Shown in pieces: positions 1 to 11,541 of a stretch of 52,500 nucleotides of DNA. The stretch lies in the NCBI GenBank assembly GCA_963575745.1, contig CAUYUJ010011237.1:189077-241576 (forward strand), given 5' to 3'. The stretch's first letter is position 1; each line of letters starts with the position of its first letter. The notes below the pieces were generated by a model that saw only the letters and a list, made by a program, of their open reading frames with translations, had not been told where the DNA came from and made no database searches. The position numbers and the translations under genes are program-made. The DNA comes from Prorocentrum cordatum (Eukaryota; Sar; Dinophyceae; Prorocentrales; Prorocentraceae).

Positions 1-1302
<1,302 letters not shown>

Positions 1303-1432
1303 TCCTCCTCCTCCTGCTCCTCATCCTGTGATTGTTCCTTCTCCTCCTCGTCCTCTTCGTCCTCCTCGTCCTCCTCCTCCTCCTCCTCCTTCATCCTCCT
1401 CCTCCTCCTCCTCCTCCTCCTCCTCCTCCCCC

Positions 1433-1436
<4 letters not shown>
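1303..1436. repeat. (TCC)n microsatellite
   Basis: Pyrimidine-rich CTC/TCC triplets bridge the CTA array and the CAT array. The change of unit is abrupt, so these are three adjacent arrays of different age or origin. Confidence 0.93.
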
Positions 1437-1489
<53 letters not shown>

Positions 1490-1982
1490 GCATCATCATC
1501 ATCAACATCATCCTCATCCTCATCCTCATCCTCATCCTCATCCTCATCATCATGCTCATCCTCATCCTCCTCACCCGCAACATCATAATGATCATCGTCA
1601 CCACCACTACCGTCATCATCGTCAGCATCATCATCAGCATCATCAGAATCATCCTCATCAGCATCATCACCATCATCACCCTCATCATTATCAGTATCAT
1701 CATCATGGTCAGCAGCAGCATCATCATCGCCGTCATCATCATCAGTATCATCAACATCATCATCCTCAGCATCAGCAGCATCATCATCAGCATCATCATC
1801 ATCCTCATCATCATCATCGTCCTCATCATCATCAGTATTCTCCACATCATGATAATCATGATCGGCAAAATCAGCATCATCATCAGCATGATCATCGTCA
1901 TCATTTTCTTTCGCATCATCATCAGCATCGTCATTGTCATCATCATGTTCATCATCAGCAGCAGCATGGTCAGCATCATCAG

Positions 1983-2013
<31 letters not shown>

Positions 2014-2240
2014 AGCAACATAATTATCAGTTCCATCATCATCATCACAATCACCAGCATCAGCCTCATAATCATCAGCAGCATACTCATCAGCATCACC
2101 ATCATCATCAGCATCTTCACCAGCCGCATCAGCATCAGCATCAGCATCAGCACCAGCATCATCCGAATCATCATATCATCATCACCACCACCATCATGAT
2201 CAGCATCATCATCAATCATCCTCATCATCATTACTTCGCC
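1433..2240. repeat. (CAT)n imperfect microsatellite
   Basis: CAT/ATC triplets interrupted by CAG, CCT and CGT triplets. Translation gives poly-His, poly-Ile, poly-Ser or, on the other strand, poly-Asp and poly-Met; these products are artefacts of period three. Confidence 0.96.
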
Positions 2241-2386
2241 GCTACGAAAGTTCTGCCAAAATTTGACGCCTCCCGTTAGGCGACGGGGCCCCAGTACAAC
2301 GTTGGCAGTAGGCCCGTTACGCCGCGGGGGCCCAGTACAATGTTCGGTTGAAGCGTTTTTCGCTCCAGTCTCGGGCGGCACCGCCC

Positions 2387-2536
2387 TTTCGAAATCGAGC
2401 CCGCGGGTTTCGAAATCCAGTCGAGCTCGTTTTGGGGAGGAAGTCCGAGGCGAAAACCACATTTCGAAATCGAGCCCGAGGGTTTCGAAATCAAGTCGAG
2501 CTCGTTTTGGGGAGGAAGTCCTAAGCGAAAGATGCA
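2387..2536. repeat. Two tandem 75-bp units
   Basis: Two copies start at 2387 and 2462. Each carries TTTCGAAATCGAGCCCG, a second TTTCGAAATC and a TCGAGCTCGTTTTGGGGAGG block ending in AAGTCC. The TTTCGAAA core is shared with the 64-bp array that follows, so the two are probably related. Confidence 0.85.
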
Positions 2537-2584
2537 TTTTGGAGTTTTCGGGTCAGGGCTTGTAAAATCTTAAATGCCAAACGG

Positions 2585-2960
2585 TGTGGCCATTTCGAAA
2601 CGGCGGTTTCGCTTGATACTTCCTCGAAAAAAAACCATTTCGAACGATTTCGAAACTTTCGGGTTCGATTTCGAAATGGCGCTCCCGCCTAGGACTTCCG
2701 CAAAAATAGAATTCGAAACCTTTCTGCTTCGATTTCGAAATGGCGCTCCCGCACAGGACTTCCTCAAAAATACAAGTCGAAACCTTTCAGCCTCGACCTC
2801 GAAATGGCGCTCCCGCACAGGACTTCCTGCAAAAAGAGGTTCGGCATTTGTTCCGTTCGACCTCGAAATGGCGCTCCCGCCCAGGACTTCCTCAAAAACA
2901 GAATTCGGAACCTCCGGGTTCGATTTCGAAATGGCGCTTCCGCCCAGGATTTCCTCAATC
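2585..2960. repeat. 64-bp satellite, five units
   Basis: The core AAATGGCGCTCCCGC recurs at 2674, 2738, 2802, 2866 and 2929, a period of 64, 64, 64 and 63 bp. Each unit has TTTCGAAATGGCGCT followed by AGGACTTCCTCAAAAA. The sequence between cores is variable, which argues for an old array. Confidence 0.92.
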
Positions 2961-2965
2961 AAGAC

Positions 2966-2999
2966 TACGATCAGAACCACGACCACGACCACGACCACT

Positions 3000-3037
<38 letters not shown>

Positions 3038-3040
3038 TGA
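2966..3040. repeat. (GAC)n microsatellite
   Basis: CCACGA triplet pairs grade into pure GAC/ACG triplets directly after the 64-bp array. Confidence 0.92.
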
Positions 3041-3139
3041 TGCTCACGGTCGTCGTGGTGTTCATAACCAATGTGATGCTCAGGCGTTGTTTAGCTGAAA
3101 ACACCAAACGGGCCAAAACTTTCGTAGCGCCGATGTATA

Positions 3140-3144
3140 ATCAG

Positions 3145-3188
<44 letters not shown>

Positions 3189-3246
3189 CCAGCATCATCA
3201 TCATAATCATCAGCATCAGCATCATCATCATCATCATCAGCATCAC

Positions 3247-3286
<40 letters not shown>

Positions 3287-3765
3287 GACATCTTCGTCAG
3301 CATCATCATCATCATCATGCTCATCCTCAGCATCCTACTCCTTAGAATCATCATCATCCTCATCATTATCTCAGCAGCAGCATCTTCATCAGCATCAACA
3401 TCAACGCCCTCGTAATCGCCATCGTCATCGGAGTCATCGCATCATCATCATCATGATCAGCAGCATCCTCCTCGGCATCATCATCATCAGCAGCAGCATC
3501 AGCATCATCACCAACATCATCATCATCAGCACCCACATCATCCTAATCATCATCATTGTCATTATCATCGTCATCATCATCATCGTCATCATCATCACCA
3601 TGATCATCAGCATCATCATCATCATCATCATCATTATCATCATCGCCGGTAACGTCGGCATCATCATTTTCAGCATCGTCAACGTCATCGCCACCAGTGT
3701 CATCATCACCACCACCAACATTATCATCAGAATCGTAATCATCATCAGCAGCATCATCATCGCCG

Positions 3766-3808
<43 letters not shown>

Positions 3809-3900
3809 GAGTACTACTAGCACCACCATCACCATCATTATCACCATCATCATCATCGCCAACATCATCAGCAGCAGCAGCATCATCATCAGACACCCCC
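3140..3900. repeat. (CAT)n microsatellite
   Basis: CAT triplets with CAG, CCT and CGC interruptions, purest near 3144-3190 and 3243-3288. The end grades into a GGCGAC-rich stretch (3910-4030), which I read as another short low-complexity tract. Confidence 0.96.
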
Positions 3901-4082
3901 TCCGCATCTTCCGGCGACGGGCGGCGACGGGGCGGCCAGACCGACAACCAGGCCCAGGCGACGGGCGGCGACAAGGCGGCGACGAGGCGACGCCAGGAAG
4001 CTACATGCCCGCCAGACCGACAAGCAACCCCAGGCCACTAGAACACAAGTAAGACCCCCGAAGTGCAAGCACTGCTTGGGGA

Positions 4083-4600
4083 ATGCGGTTCTCGTACGCT
4101 CGTCCGAAAGCTTTCTGCAACAATTTCACGGATGGGCAAGGGCGTTTTCATCATGTGGCTCTCACCTCGGCGCCGCGCAAATTAATAGTAAAGTTCGCAG
4201 TAGTTCCACGGGTGGAAAAGAGGTGGGTTTCAAAATGGCGTTCTCGCCTTAGCGCCGCGCAAACTCAGCTTAAAGTTTGCACTAGCCTCACGGACGGATG
4301 GCGGTTGCTTGCCAAAGAGGGGCTCTCGCCGTAGCGCCGCTGACATTTGTCTCAAAACCCTGCAACAGTTCAGAACATTGGGCACTGGTCGTTTTCAAAA
4401 TGGGGCTCTCGCCACAGCACCGCGCGCATTCGTCTTTCACGCAACGCGGGTACAAAGTTTAGCCAGATGGAGTGCTCGCCTGAGGCGTCGCGAAAGTCTT
4501 AGAGACCCCAAACCTCTACGCTCCGAGCGCTGCACAGATCCATGGCGGCTCTTCTTCAAAATGGTGCTGTCGCCCGATACTTCCTCGAAGTTCACGGCCA
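4083..4600. repeat. 82-bp degenerate satellite, about five units
   Basis: The core GGCTCTCGCC..AGCGCCGCGC recurs near 4168, 4251, 4334, 4416 and (decayed) 4485, spacing about 83, 83, 82 and 70 bp. A last half-unit near 4553 reads TTCAAAATGGTGCTGTCGCC followed by ACTTCCTCGAAG, which looks like the 64-bp family. Related units recur at 21050-21215 and 30350-30560. Confidence 0.8.
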
Positions 4601-4883
4601 CACGTGTACACTGTGCAACTGTTACACGGAGGGGTAGGGGGGCCGTCCGTCTCCGAGAGGAGGATCTCGGTGGGCATCTTCTTGAACCGTATGATTATGG
4701 TCTTTCGCTCTTTCCGGGGTACGCGCCAGGAAGATGCGTGGCAATTGGCTTTCAAAGCGGTGCCCTTGCAGACCGACGACCCCAACAGTGCTGTTCTTTG
4801 AAAAGGTGGCGCCTCCTTTACCATGAAGAATGAAAAGGTGGGAGCGCATGGGGAGGAAGGGGCTAGAGACGGGAGGGTACACC

Positions 4884-5057
4884 GTGGAGGCCACTCCACA
4901 AGAAACCTTCCACGAGAAACCCAACCCTGAGACCCCAAGACGTCCATCGATTTCTGGTGTGGGAACGCCGCCCTTGCCATAGCAAAACCGTCGGCACCCG
5001 AGAAACCCAGGGCACCCCGGAGGCGAGCGGGGTGCTTCTTGGCCTGGGCCCCCACTG
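4884..5057. repeat. Repeat A, copy 1
   Basis: First of four copies of a dispersed repeat of about 175 bp. The landmarks in order are CCACAAGAAACCTTCCAC, GAAACCCAACCCTGAGACC, a GTGTGGGAACG block, CATAGCAAAACC, GAAACCCAGGGCACC and a GGGCCCCCACTG end. The two ends are imperfect inverted repeats of each other, so a small non-autonomous TIR element is the likeliest nature. Confidence 0.85.
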
Positions 5058-5316
5058 TACTGCAGCATCGTGTGCGCATCGCTGCTCTGCTCCTCTTTGG
5101 GCAAGGGGGCTGGGGCGTCGCAGCGGCGCGCGCGGCAACCCCCGGGCGCGGCGCCTCTGCAAGGACGTTGCAGGTGAACGACGTGGCGGCAAACATCACC
5201 AGCCTGCCATTCCGCCTCCTCGTCCTCCTCCTCCCCCGACCGGCATGACCACCAAAATGCTCCCTATCACCATCCTCGGTGCGCTCATCAACAACAACGG
5301 CATCCTCGTCCCCATC

Positions 5317-5556
5317 ATCATTAAGCATCATCATCGCTGTCGCCGTCATCAAGCATCAGCATCGTCATGGTCATAAGCAGCATCAGCATCATCATCTTCA
5401 TCATCATCACCAGCACCATCATCAGCGGCATCACCATCATCCTCATCATCATCAGCATCATCAGCATCAGCATCAGTATCAGCATCAGCATCAGCATCAT
5501 CATTACTGTTATCCGCACCCTGCTCATCATCACCACCATCGCCATCATGATCATAC

Positions 5557-5598
<42 letters not shown>

Positions 5599-5716
5599 GC
5601 AGCAGCATCATCATCATCAGCATCATCAGCAGCAGCATCAGCATCAGCAGCATCAGCATCATCATCATCAGCATCATCATCATCATCATCAGCAGCATCA
5701 TCAGCATCAGCATCAG

Positions 5717-5748
<32 letters not shown>

Positions 5749-5749
5749 G

Positions 5750-5784
<35 letters not shown>

Positions 5785-5791
5785 GCATCAG

Positions 5792-5849
<58 letters not shown>

Positions 5850-6920
5850 GCCAGCATCATCGTCAACATCAGCATCAGCATGTTCATCATCATCATCATC
5901 ATCATCCTCATCATCATCATCATCATCATCATCCTCATCATCCACATCAGTATCATCAGCACCGTCATCATCATCATCATCATCATCATCATCAGCATCA
6001 TCATCATCATCAGCATCATCATCATCATCATCATCAGCATCATCATCACCATCACCATTATCATTATCATCATCATCATCATCATCATCATCACCAGCAT
6101 CATCATCAGAATCATCAGCATCTGTCACCAGCAGCCCAAGCATCATCATCAGCATCAGCATCATCATTAACAGCATAGTCGTCAGCATCGCCAGCGTCAT
6201 CATCGTCATCGGCATCATCCCTACAATCGGCATCATCAACATCGGCCCAATCAGAATCGCCAGCAGCAAAGCGGAGTCATCATAATCATCCTCATCCTCA
6301 TCCTCATCCTCATCACCATCATCAGCATCATCATGACCATCCCCACTACCATCATCATCATCAGCATCATCATCGTCATCATCAGCAGCAATATCACGAT
6401 CACTATCATCGCTACTATCATCATCAGCAGCAGCGTCATAAATCTCAGTATCAGCATCAACATCATCAGCATCGTCAGCAGCATCGTCATCACCACCATC
6501 AGCATCACTACCATGATCAGCATCATCATCATCATCAGCATCATCATCAGCATCATCATCATCATCATCGCAACCAGCATCACCACCGCTATCAACACCA
6601 CCGCCGCCGCCCGCACCATCACCGCCGATATGACCATTGTCAGCAAGATGGTGATCACTGTCGTCGCCGTTGCCGTCGTCGTCACAACCATCAATCATCA
6701 CCATCGTCGTCATAATCAGCATCATCATCATCAATATAGTCATCATCTCCATCCCCATGTCAATCCCAATCCCCATCCCCATCCACATCATCATCAGCAG
6801 TATCACAACCACCACCAGCATCATCATCAGCAGCATCACCATCAGTCGCATCATCATTGCCATAGGCATCACCTTTATCCGTCTTACCCCCATCACCATT
6901 TTGATCGGCGTCGCCCTCGC
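5317..6920. repeat. (CAT)n imperfect microsatellite, 1.6 kb
   Basis: The longest CAT/ATC array in the window, with CAG, CAA and CGT interruptions; purest at about 5553-5590 and 5796-5850. Open frames over 500 codons on the minus strand (Asp/Ala/Met rich) are products of the period. Confidence 0.97.
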
Positions 6921-6989
6921 TGGCACCGACCATCGCCAGCATTATCACCATCACCACAATCGTCGTCTACGTCAACATCACCACCATCA

Positions 6990-7150
6990 TCACCACCGTC
7001 ATCGTTCGTCCTGCTCTCCTGCCGCCACCGTCGTCGTTCATCCGTCACTCTACCCCTCGTCATCCTCCGCCGCCTCCGCCTCCACATCCTCCTCCGCCTC
7101 CTCCGCCTCCGCCTCCTCCCTCCTTCTCCTCATGCACCTCCTCCCCCCCC
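6990..7150. repeat. Pyrimidine-rich CCTCCG tract
   Basis: Irregular CCT, CCG and CCA triplets, followed by C runs. The tract ends exactly where the plus-strand SL copy begins. Confidence 0.8.
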
Positions 7151-7172
7151 TCCGTAGCCATCTTGACTCAAG
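7151..7172 (+). other. Spliced-leader copy, 20 of 22 positions
   Basis: The sequence starts TCCGTAGCCATCTTGACT and ends CAAG. Against the dinoflagellate SL (D-CCGTAG, CCATTTTGG, CTCAAG) it differs at only two positions, both transitions. It is in sense orientation and is not followed by the GT donor expected of an SL RNA gene, so it marks the 5' end of a trans-spliced mRNA that was reverse transcribed and inserted here. Confidence 0.88.
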
Positions 7173-7622
7173 AGGATTCAGCCCTGTGGCATAGCAAGGC
7201 CCCCCTTGGTCCAGGGACAGCTACGGACCAATCTTGTGCTAGCAGCTACATCGCGAGGAGAGGTGTCGCCCACGTTCCTTCCATATCATGCAGCCATGCT
7301 CTGGGGCGAGTTGCCGCCAATCTCCATACTTGCATCGCTCCCGAGCGACGACGGCACCAATTCTTCGCGTCAGGGCTAGCGGTCGCGGCCGCGGAGCTCA
7401 AGGAGGCGCCAAACTACAGCATCGTCGGCCAGGAGCCCCACCGGTGGCAAGGCTCTTTCCCACTGCACCGTCTGCAAGCAGTGTCGCTACAGGTGGACAT
7501 GGAAAGCTAAGGAGTGCTTCAGCAGAGCATCGGCAGCCGAATGGTGCATGGGCGGGAGGACGCGCAACAAAGCCATCATGGAATGCTGAGCGGCACGTAC
7601 CACCACAGGGACGAGGAGGACC
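7173..7622 (+). pseudogene. 5' part of SL-tagged retroposed transcript
   Basis: Sequence directly behind the SL copy, so it should derive from a processed mRNA. No long frame stays open. A cysteine-rich stretch is visible near 7468-7512, where one frame reads CTVCKQCRYRWTWKAKEC, resembling the N-terminal zinc fingers of LINE ORF1 proteins. Whether the source was a cellular gene or a LINE cannot be told. Another frame gives a 115-residue ORF ending at 7510 with no recognisable domain. Confidence 0.45.
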
Positions 7623-8168
7623 ATGGCAAAGAAAGATCGGCAGGATCGGCGGGGTAACATTGCTATATCCAACGCGGGTGGATCACGGCCTGGCATTTCC
7701 AACGTGAGTGGCACGCTGGACGGCAAGGCTGGCACTTCCAACGTGGGAGGATCACGGTCTGGCGTCTCCAACGCGGGCGGCACGCTGAACGGCAAAGCTG
7801 GTATTTCTAACGCGGGCGGGTCACGATCTGGCATTATCAACGTGGGCGGGGCTTTGGACGGCAAGCCTGGCTATGCCTGGATCCTCTCCGGCAGCATCGC
7901 CGCATTGGAACCACAAGCCACAAACTACCTCAGGACGAACGGCAACAAGCACCACGTGGTGGTACCCGCGGAGACCCACATTTTAGCGCAGATCGGGCAC
8001 TGGCTCACGGCAGCAAACTCGCCAAGGATGGTTGGGAGCTGGCTGCCACGCCAACCTTGCCCACCAACAAGTCGGACAAGGGCACGGCGGCGAGTGGATC
8101 CTCATGCGCAGGGGCATCGCTGCCACGTCTTTCGAAGTGCACAGGGACAGTATGCAGAAATACAATAG
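7623..8168 (+). CDS. Hypothetical ORF with 23-residue repeats
   Basis: ATG at 7623 opens a 181-codon frame. Residues about 15-83 are three repeats of roughly 23 residues built on NAGGS and GGTLNGKAG. The rest has no recognised domain, signal peptide or membrane segment, and the C-terminal third is Arg-rich. The repeat length is a multiple of three, so the minus strand is also open here and coding is not proven. It lies downstream of the SL copy and could be the 3' part of the same retroposed transcript. The frame ends where repeat A begins. Confidence 0.3.
   Translation: MAKKDRQDRRGNIAISNAGGSRPGISNVSGTLDGKAGTSNVGGSRSGVSNAGGTLNGKAGISNAGGSRSGIINVGGALDGKPGYAWILSGSIAALEPQATNYLRTNGNKHHVVVPAETHILAQIGHWLTAANSPRMVGSWLPRQPCPPTSRTRARRRVDPHAQGHRCHVFRSAQGQYAEIQ
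7667..7872. repeat. 69-bp tandem repeat, three units
   Basis: Each unit is a 30-bp part (TCCAACGCGGG..GGATCACGG) plus a 39-bp part (TCCAACGTGAG..GGCACGCTGGACGGCAA). The two parts share the TCCAACG start, so the 69-bp unit itself grew by duplication. Confidence 0.88.
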
Positions 8169-8295
8169 AGGCCCGACCACAAGAAACCTTCCACCAGAAA
8201 CCCAAACCTAAGAACCCAGAACGCCCATGTATTTGTGACATGGGAACGTCGCGCTTTTCATCGCAAAACCCTCGAAACCCAATAATCTCAAGGCA
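8168..8295. repeat. Repeat A, copy 2, left part
   Basis: The copy runs from CCACAAGAAACC through GCAAAACCCTCGAAACCCAA and stops at AAGGCA (8290-8295). The missing right part continues at 15169, on the far side of the copia element. Confidence 0.85.
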
Positions 8296-8547
8296 GCTTG
8301 AAAAGGGTTGGGAGGCCCAACCAGCAGTTTCGCCTTGGGCGAAGCCCGGCTCCCGCTCTGTTGTACCGTAGCAACGATAGTCCCAGCAGTAGGGGGCAAG
8401 CTATCTCAAGCAGTTGTGGTATCGATGGCAAATGGTACACCTCGCGCCGAGGTGTAGTCAGATCTGGGCGGCCGGCCGCTTTGAGCCAAGCTGCCGCGGA
8501 TGCACGCTCGTCCCCACTCACATGCAACACCCAACTCACTTTCGAGT
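8296..8547 (-). repeat. 3' LTR of copia element
   Basis: Aligns end to end with 14918-15168 with about twenty mismatches by eye (roughly 91% identity), mostly transitions. The ends read GCTTGAAAAGGG and TTTCGAGT on the plus strand. Canonical TG..CA termini are not obvious. Confidence 0.88.
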
Positions 8548-8970
8548 CGGGGGGGAGGGAGACGAAGCGTGAACCCGCCGCCTCTATGCAGCAGGTACAG
8601 CAGCTACTATGCACAAAAGGGCAGCAAAATGGCGGGGCCATAAGGAAGGTGGACCCGCGCGCAAGTTGCCTTGCCTGCACTTTACTGTGAATACGAATAC
8701 TCCTCAGGCGGCTGCAGATCGAGATGTCTGGCCCGCCCGATAGGGAGTATGACGCTTTAGGTCATGTTTGAAGGATTGCGCACCTCCCATGATCTGTAGG
8801 AGCATTTCTCTGTCGATGCTCCCCTTGGTGTGATCCTCCGCGGCCATATCACGGGTGTCACACCAGTGAATACTGTGCACGACTCCTCGCTCCATTATCT
8901 GTCGTATCCAACTGATGTGTCCTAAAAGAGTACACTCAGCCGGCTTCTTCAAGTCTTTGCTTGACAAGGA

Positions 8971-9790
8971 CTATAAAACCGACGCATCATTTATGGCCAA
9001 AGTGAGCTCGATGCTCAGGCCACCCAACTCAAGTATGTCTTTCAACTGAATGGGAGTTAACGGCCCTGCGTGGGGCTCGCGCAGAGTCACGATCCTGGGA
9101 TAGCAGTCCTCCAAGTTGCGGGCTGCTGCTAGTGTCTCTGCTGAATAGCTCGAGCGGACCTGCAAGCGGTGAGACTTGCAGTACGCATCGATCAAGTGAA
9201 CGACGGGCTGACCGGATGGCGTGCTTTCAAGCCGTAGCAGGTTTGCCCCGCGAACACCAAGGCCATTGACTTCGTCATAGGCATCTCCACTCACGCGTCG
9301 GTAACCTGAGTTGCTGCGCAGGTCAACCTCGCCCTTGGGGGTCATCGCCTGGTAGACGATCTTCTCAGGGCAGGCCTGCAACTTCCTGGTAATCGCGCTC
9401 AGTCGTCGCACTTGTATGCCGGTCGGTTCCTGGGCACGCTGTAGAGAGACAACATACAGCATCAACCACACCGGGGTGATTAATGCATACGCCAATGCGC
9501 CTCTAAGGCGGGCGAACATGTCTGCAACCATATTGGATGCTTGGGCGTCAGCGTCGGCGCCTGTTCGTTCAGGATGTCGTATAGGACTGATCTGTTTGAT
9601 GTATTTGTCGTGGTCCAACGTAACACTGCCGCCCTCATCCTCGGCATATCTCACAGCACAATTGGTGCACGTGTGCTTGTTGAGTTCACACTTGCCAAAG
9701 GTGTCTTCTACGCAATTGACGCACATGTCAATGGCGTCCTCTGTGCCGGACCTATTGATGCCATCAACATGTTTGGCCGTGAGCAGGAAA
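8971..9790 (-). pseudogene. Copia RNase H and end of RT
   Basis: The minus-strand frame opens near 9790 with the end of the RT palm, where the copia Y/H-V-D-D motif reads HVDG: the second catalytic Asp is Gly. A short Cys/His-rich stretch follows, then RLRGALAYALITP, LQRAQEP and VRRLSAITRKLQ, which match the connection region of dinoflagellate copia polyproteins as I know them. RNase H follows with NSGYRR and SAETLAA (likely acidic residues of the active site). The frame ends at 8971. A frameshift near 9790 separates it from the RT frame upstream. Confidence 0.75.
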
Positions 9791-10288
9791 TTGTCTCATC
9801 TCGAACTCCTCGTCGTAGGACGCGGGTCTGAGACCGAAACCTCTCGCGGTCCTTCTGAGCTGCAGTGAGAAAGCTCGAGGTGCGTCCTTGGTGCCAGTGC
9901 CTGGTCTGAGGCACTGCAAGCAGTGCTTCGACTCGTCGTAGCGTTCGAATCCTGGAAGAGCTCGAAGCGCCGTAACCGATCCAGGCGGCAGAGTAAAGCA
10001 CACCACACGTTCTGTTCCCCCAGTTGCCTCAGCAAGTTCCTGGTAGGCCAGCCCTGGCAGGAAGGCCACGTTGATGTCGACGGAAGCAATAGCCCCTTGC
10101 TTCTTGCACGCTGCCGCGCTCGCGAGCAATATCTGGCTCGACCGCCGCGCCGTTTCCAAAAAGGTTTTCACGTCGAAGGCTTCAAGCTCCATGAAGCCTC
10201 GAAACACCAGGCGTAATCTGATGACACGTTCCCTCTCGCCCCTCTCGTTCTTCGCAAACTTCAATGCGCGCACAGACCTCGAAGTCAT
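9764..10288 (-). pseudogene. Copia reverse transcriptase (RVT_2) segment
   Basis: This 174-codon minus-strand frame carries copia-type RT landmarks: RLRLVFRGFMELEAFDVKTF, then ASVDINVAFLPG (palm motif A with its Asp), then GTKDAPRAFSLQL (fingers/palm motif B, equivalent to KQAPRAW in copia). The enzyme would copy element RNA into cDNA inside virus-like particles. The frame shifts before motif C, which continues in the 8971-9790 segment, so no full-length RT can be made from this copy. Confidence 0.85.
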
Positions 10289-10312
10289 GATGTTTGGCGC
10301 TTTAGACAGATC

Positions 10313-10534
10313 TTACATGTTGAAGCATTTGTTGTCAAACCATGCCGTGAGTTCAGTGTATAGGGCTTCCGATACTCTGTCGGGTTTCGCCTGGACGGCA
10401 GCCTCCGCAAGGAGGTCGTCTTCCTTGACGACCACAGCTCGCTTTGCAGCGGCGGCAATATATACTCGCTTGGTGGTCACACGGTCGGCATCTAATACCC
10501 TGCGCTGATGTTCGGACAGGACTACCTTTGACAT
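10313..10534 (-). pseudogene. Copia pol segment upstream of RT
   Basis: A 73-codon minus-strand frame containing LSEHQRRVLDADRVTTK and ALYTELTAWFDNKCF. I recognise this block as the one preceding RT in dinoflagellate copia polyproteins. It lies 25 bp upstream of the RT frame and in a different frame from it. Confidence 0.65.
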
Positions 10535-10725
10535 TTCTGCCGTAAAGCAGAGTACTACATGTTGTCAGTTTTCGTCTGAGTCCAGCTTGCAACTGCAATC
10601 TTCGACCTTGGAGCACAATGGGACATGATACGTCTCCTCGATGTCGGTGTCGCGTGGGTGCCCCCATTTAGGGAGGTGCCCCCGCTGTTCTTCAGCTACA
10701 GTGACCAGCGCACTGTTGCATGGAA

Positions 10726-11541
10726 TCATATGTGCGGGTACGGTGAAAAAAGGTCCTCTAGTGGAGTTGCCTCCAGTAGTTCCCTTTCATCATGCAGTTC
10801 TGCGCACCGCACTTCCCTAATATGTGCCTCGAGACGCGCCTCCGATTCCTCATGCATCGTTGACGGCCGCCCGCCCTCCTGAGGCGGTTCGGCTTCTGGG
10901 GTTTCTCTTGCGGTTCCGCCCCGCGCCGGCATACCCGCCAATTCCTCAAACTTTGCCATGTCCCGGCCAATGCGCGCATGAGGTTTGGTGGACTTGAGGA
11001 ACTGGATGATTCTTGAATGTGCTGATCCAGTTATATCATGAATGCTAAGAGCGGTGCCTTCTGCTTCATAACAATGAAATCCTGGATTCGCATCGTTGTC
11101 ACAGTGGACCAACGCGCAACTGTCAGCGCAAGCCACCGGAGGTAGCTCGTGGATACTCTCAACCGGAACTACATTCTCGACGCGGAAGAAATTTCTGATG
11201 AGGCATTGCAAAGCCAGGTGCAACTAAGGAGATAGCCGGCTTGCACTTGTCATCTGAAGCGCCCACTTCCTGGTCGGGACATAGCCAAATGTCATGGCAG
11301 GTCTCCCTGCAGGTAAACTGGCTACGAACGTCAACACTGTCCGTAGCGCAGCGCGGTCGGAGCCAATTTCTCTGGCTATCAAAGCTTCAATATAGAGCGA
11401 ATGTCGTGCATCACCGAATTGTACCTGAACGTCGCGGCTCCCCACTCGAGTGATGACTTGACCCCTGCCGGGACCGTTTTTCACGACCGGGAATGGGCCA
11501 TTCCAGCCTCCCCAGTCGTCCTTCAGGGTTAAGGTCCACAC
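10726..11541 (-). pseudogene. Copia pol segment, interrupted by TAG
   Basis: One minus-strand frame runs from 11541 to 10726 with a TAG at 11224-11226. The upstream part has WGGWNGPFPVVKN, VQFGDARHSLYIEALIARE and SLPAGRPAMTFGY; the downstream part has LQCLIRNFFRVENVVPVE. The downstream part ends in an acidic, charged region. I take this as the stretch between integrase and RT. The block is reminiscent of the post-integrase region of copia-type proteins, but no function can be assigned to it alone. Confidence 0.6.

Noticed and set aside
2585-2960. CRISPR array
   Set aside because: Repeats of about 64 bp are contiguous and degenerate, with no direct-repeat/spacer pattern, and the genome is eukaryotic.
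5349-6926. 525-codon Asp/Ala-rich ORF on the minus strand
   Set aside because: It is the reverse reading of the CAT/CAG array; composition matches the repeat unit exactly.
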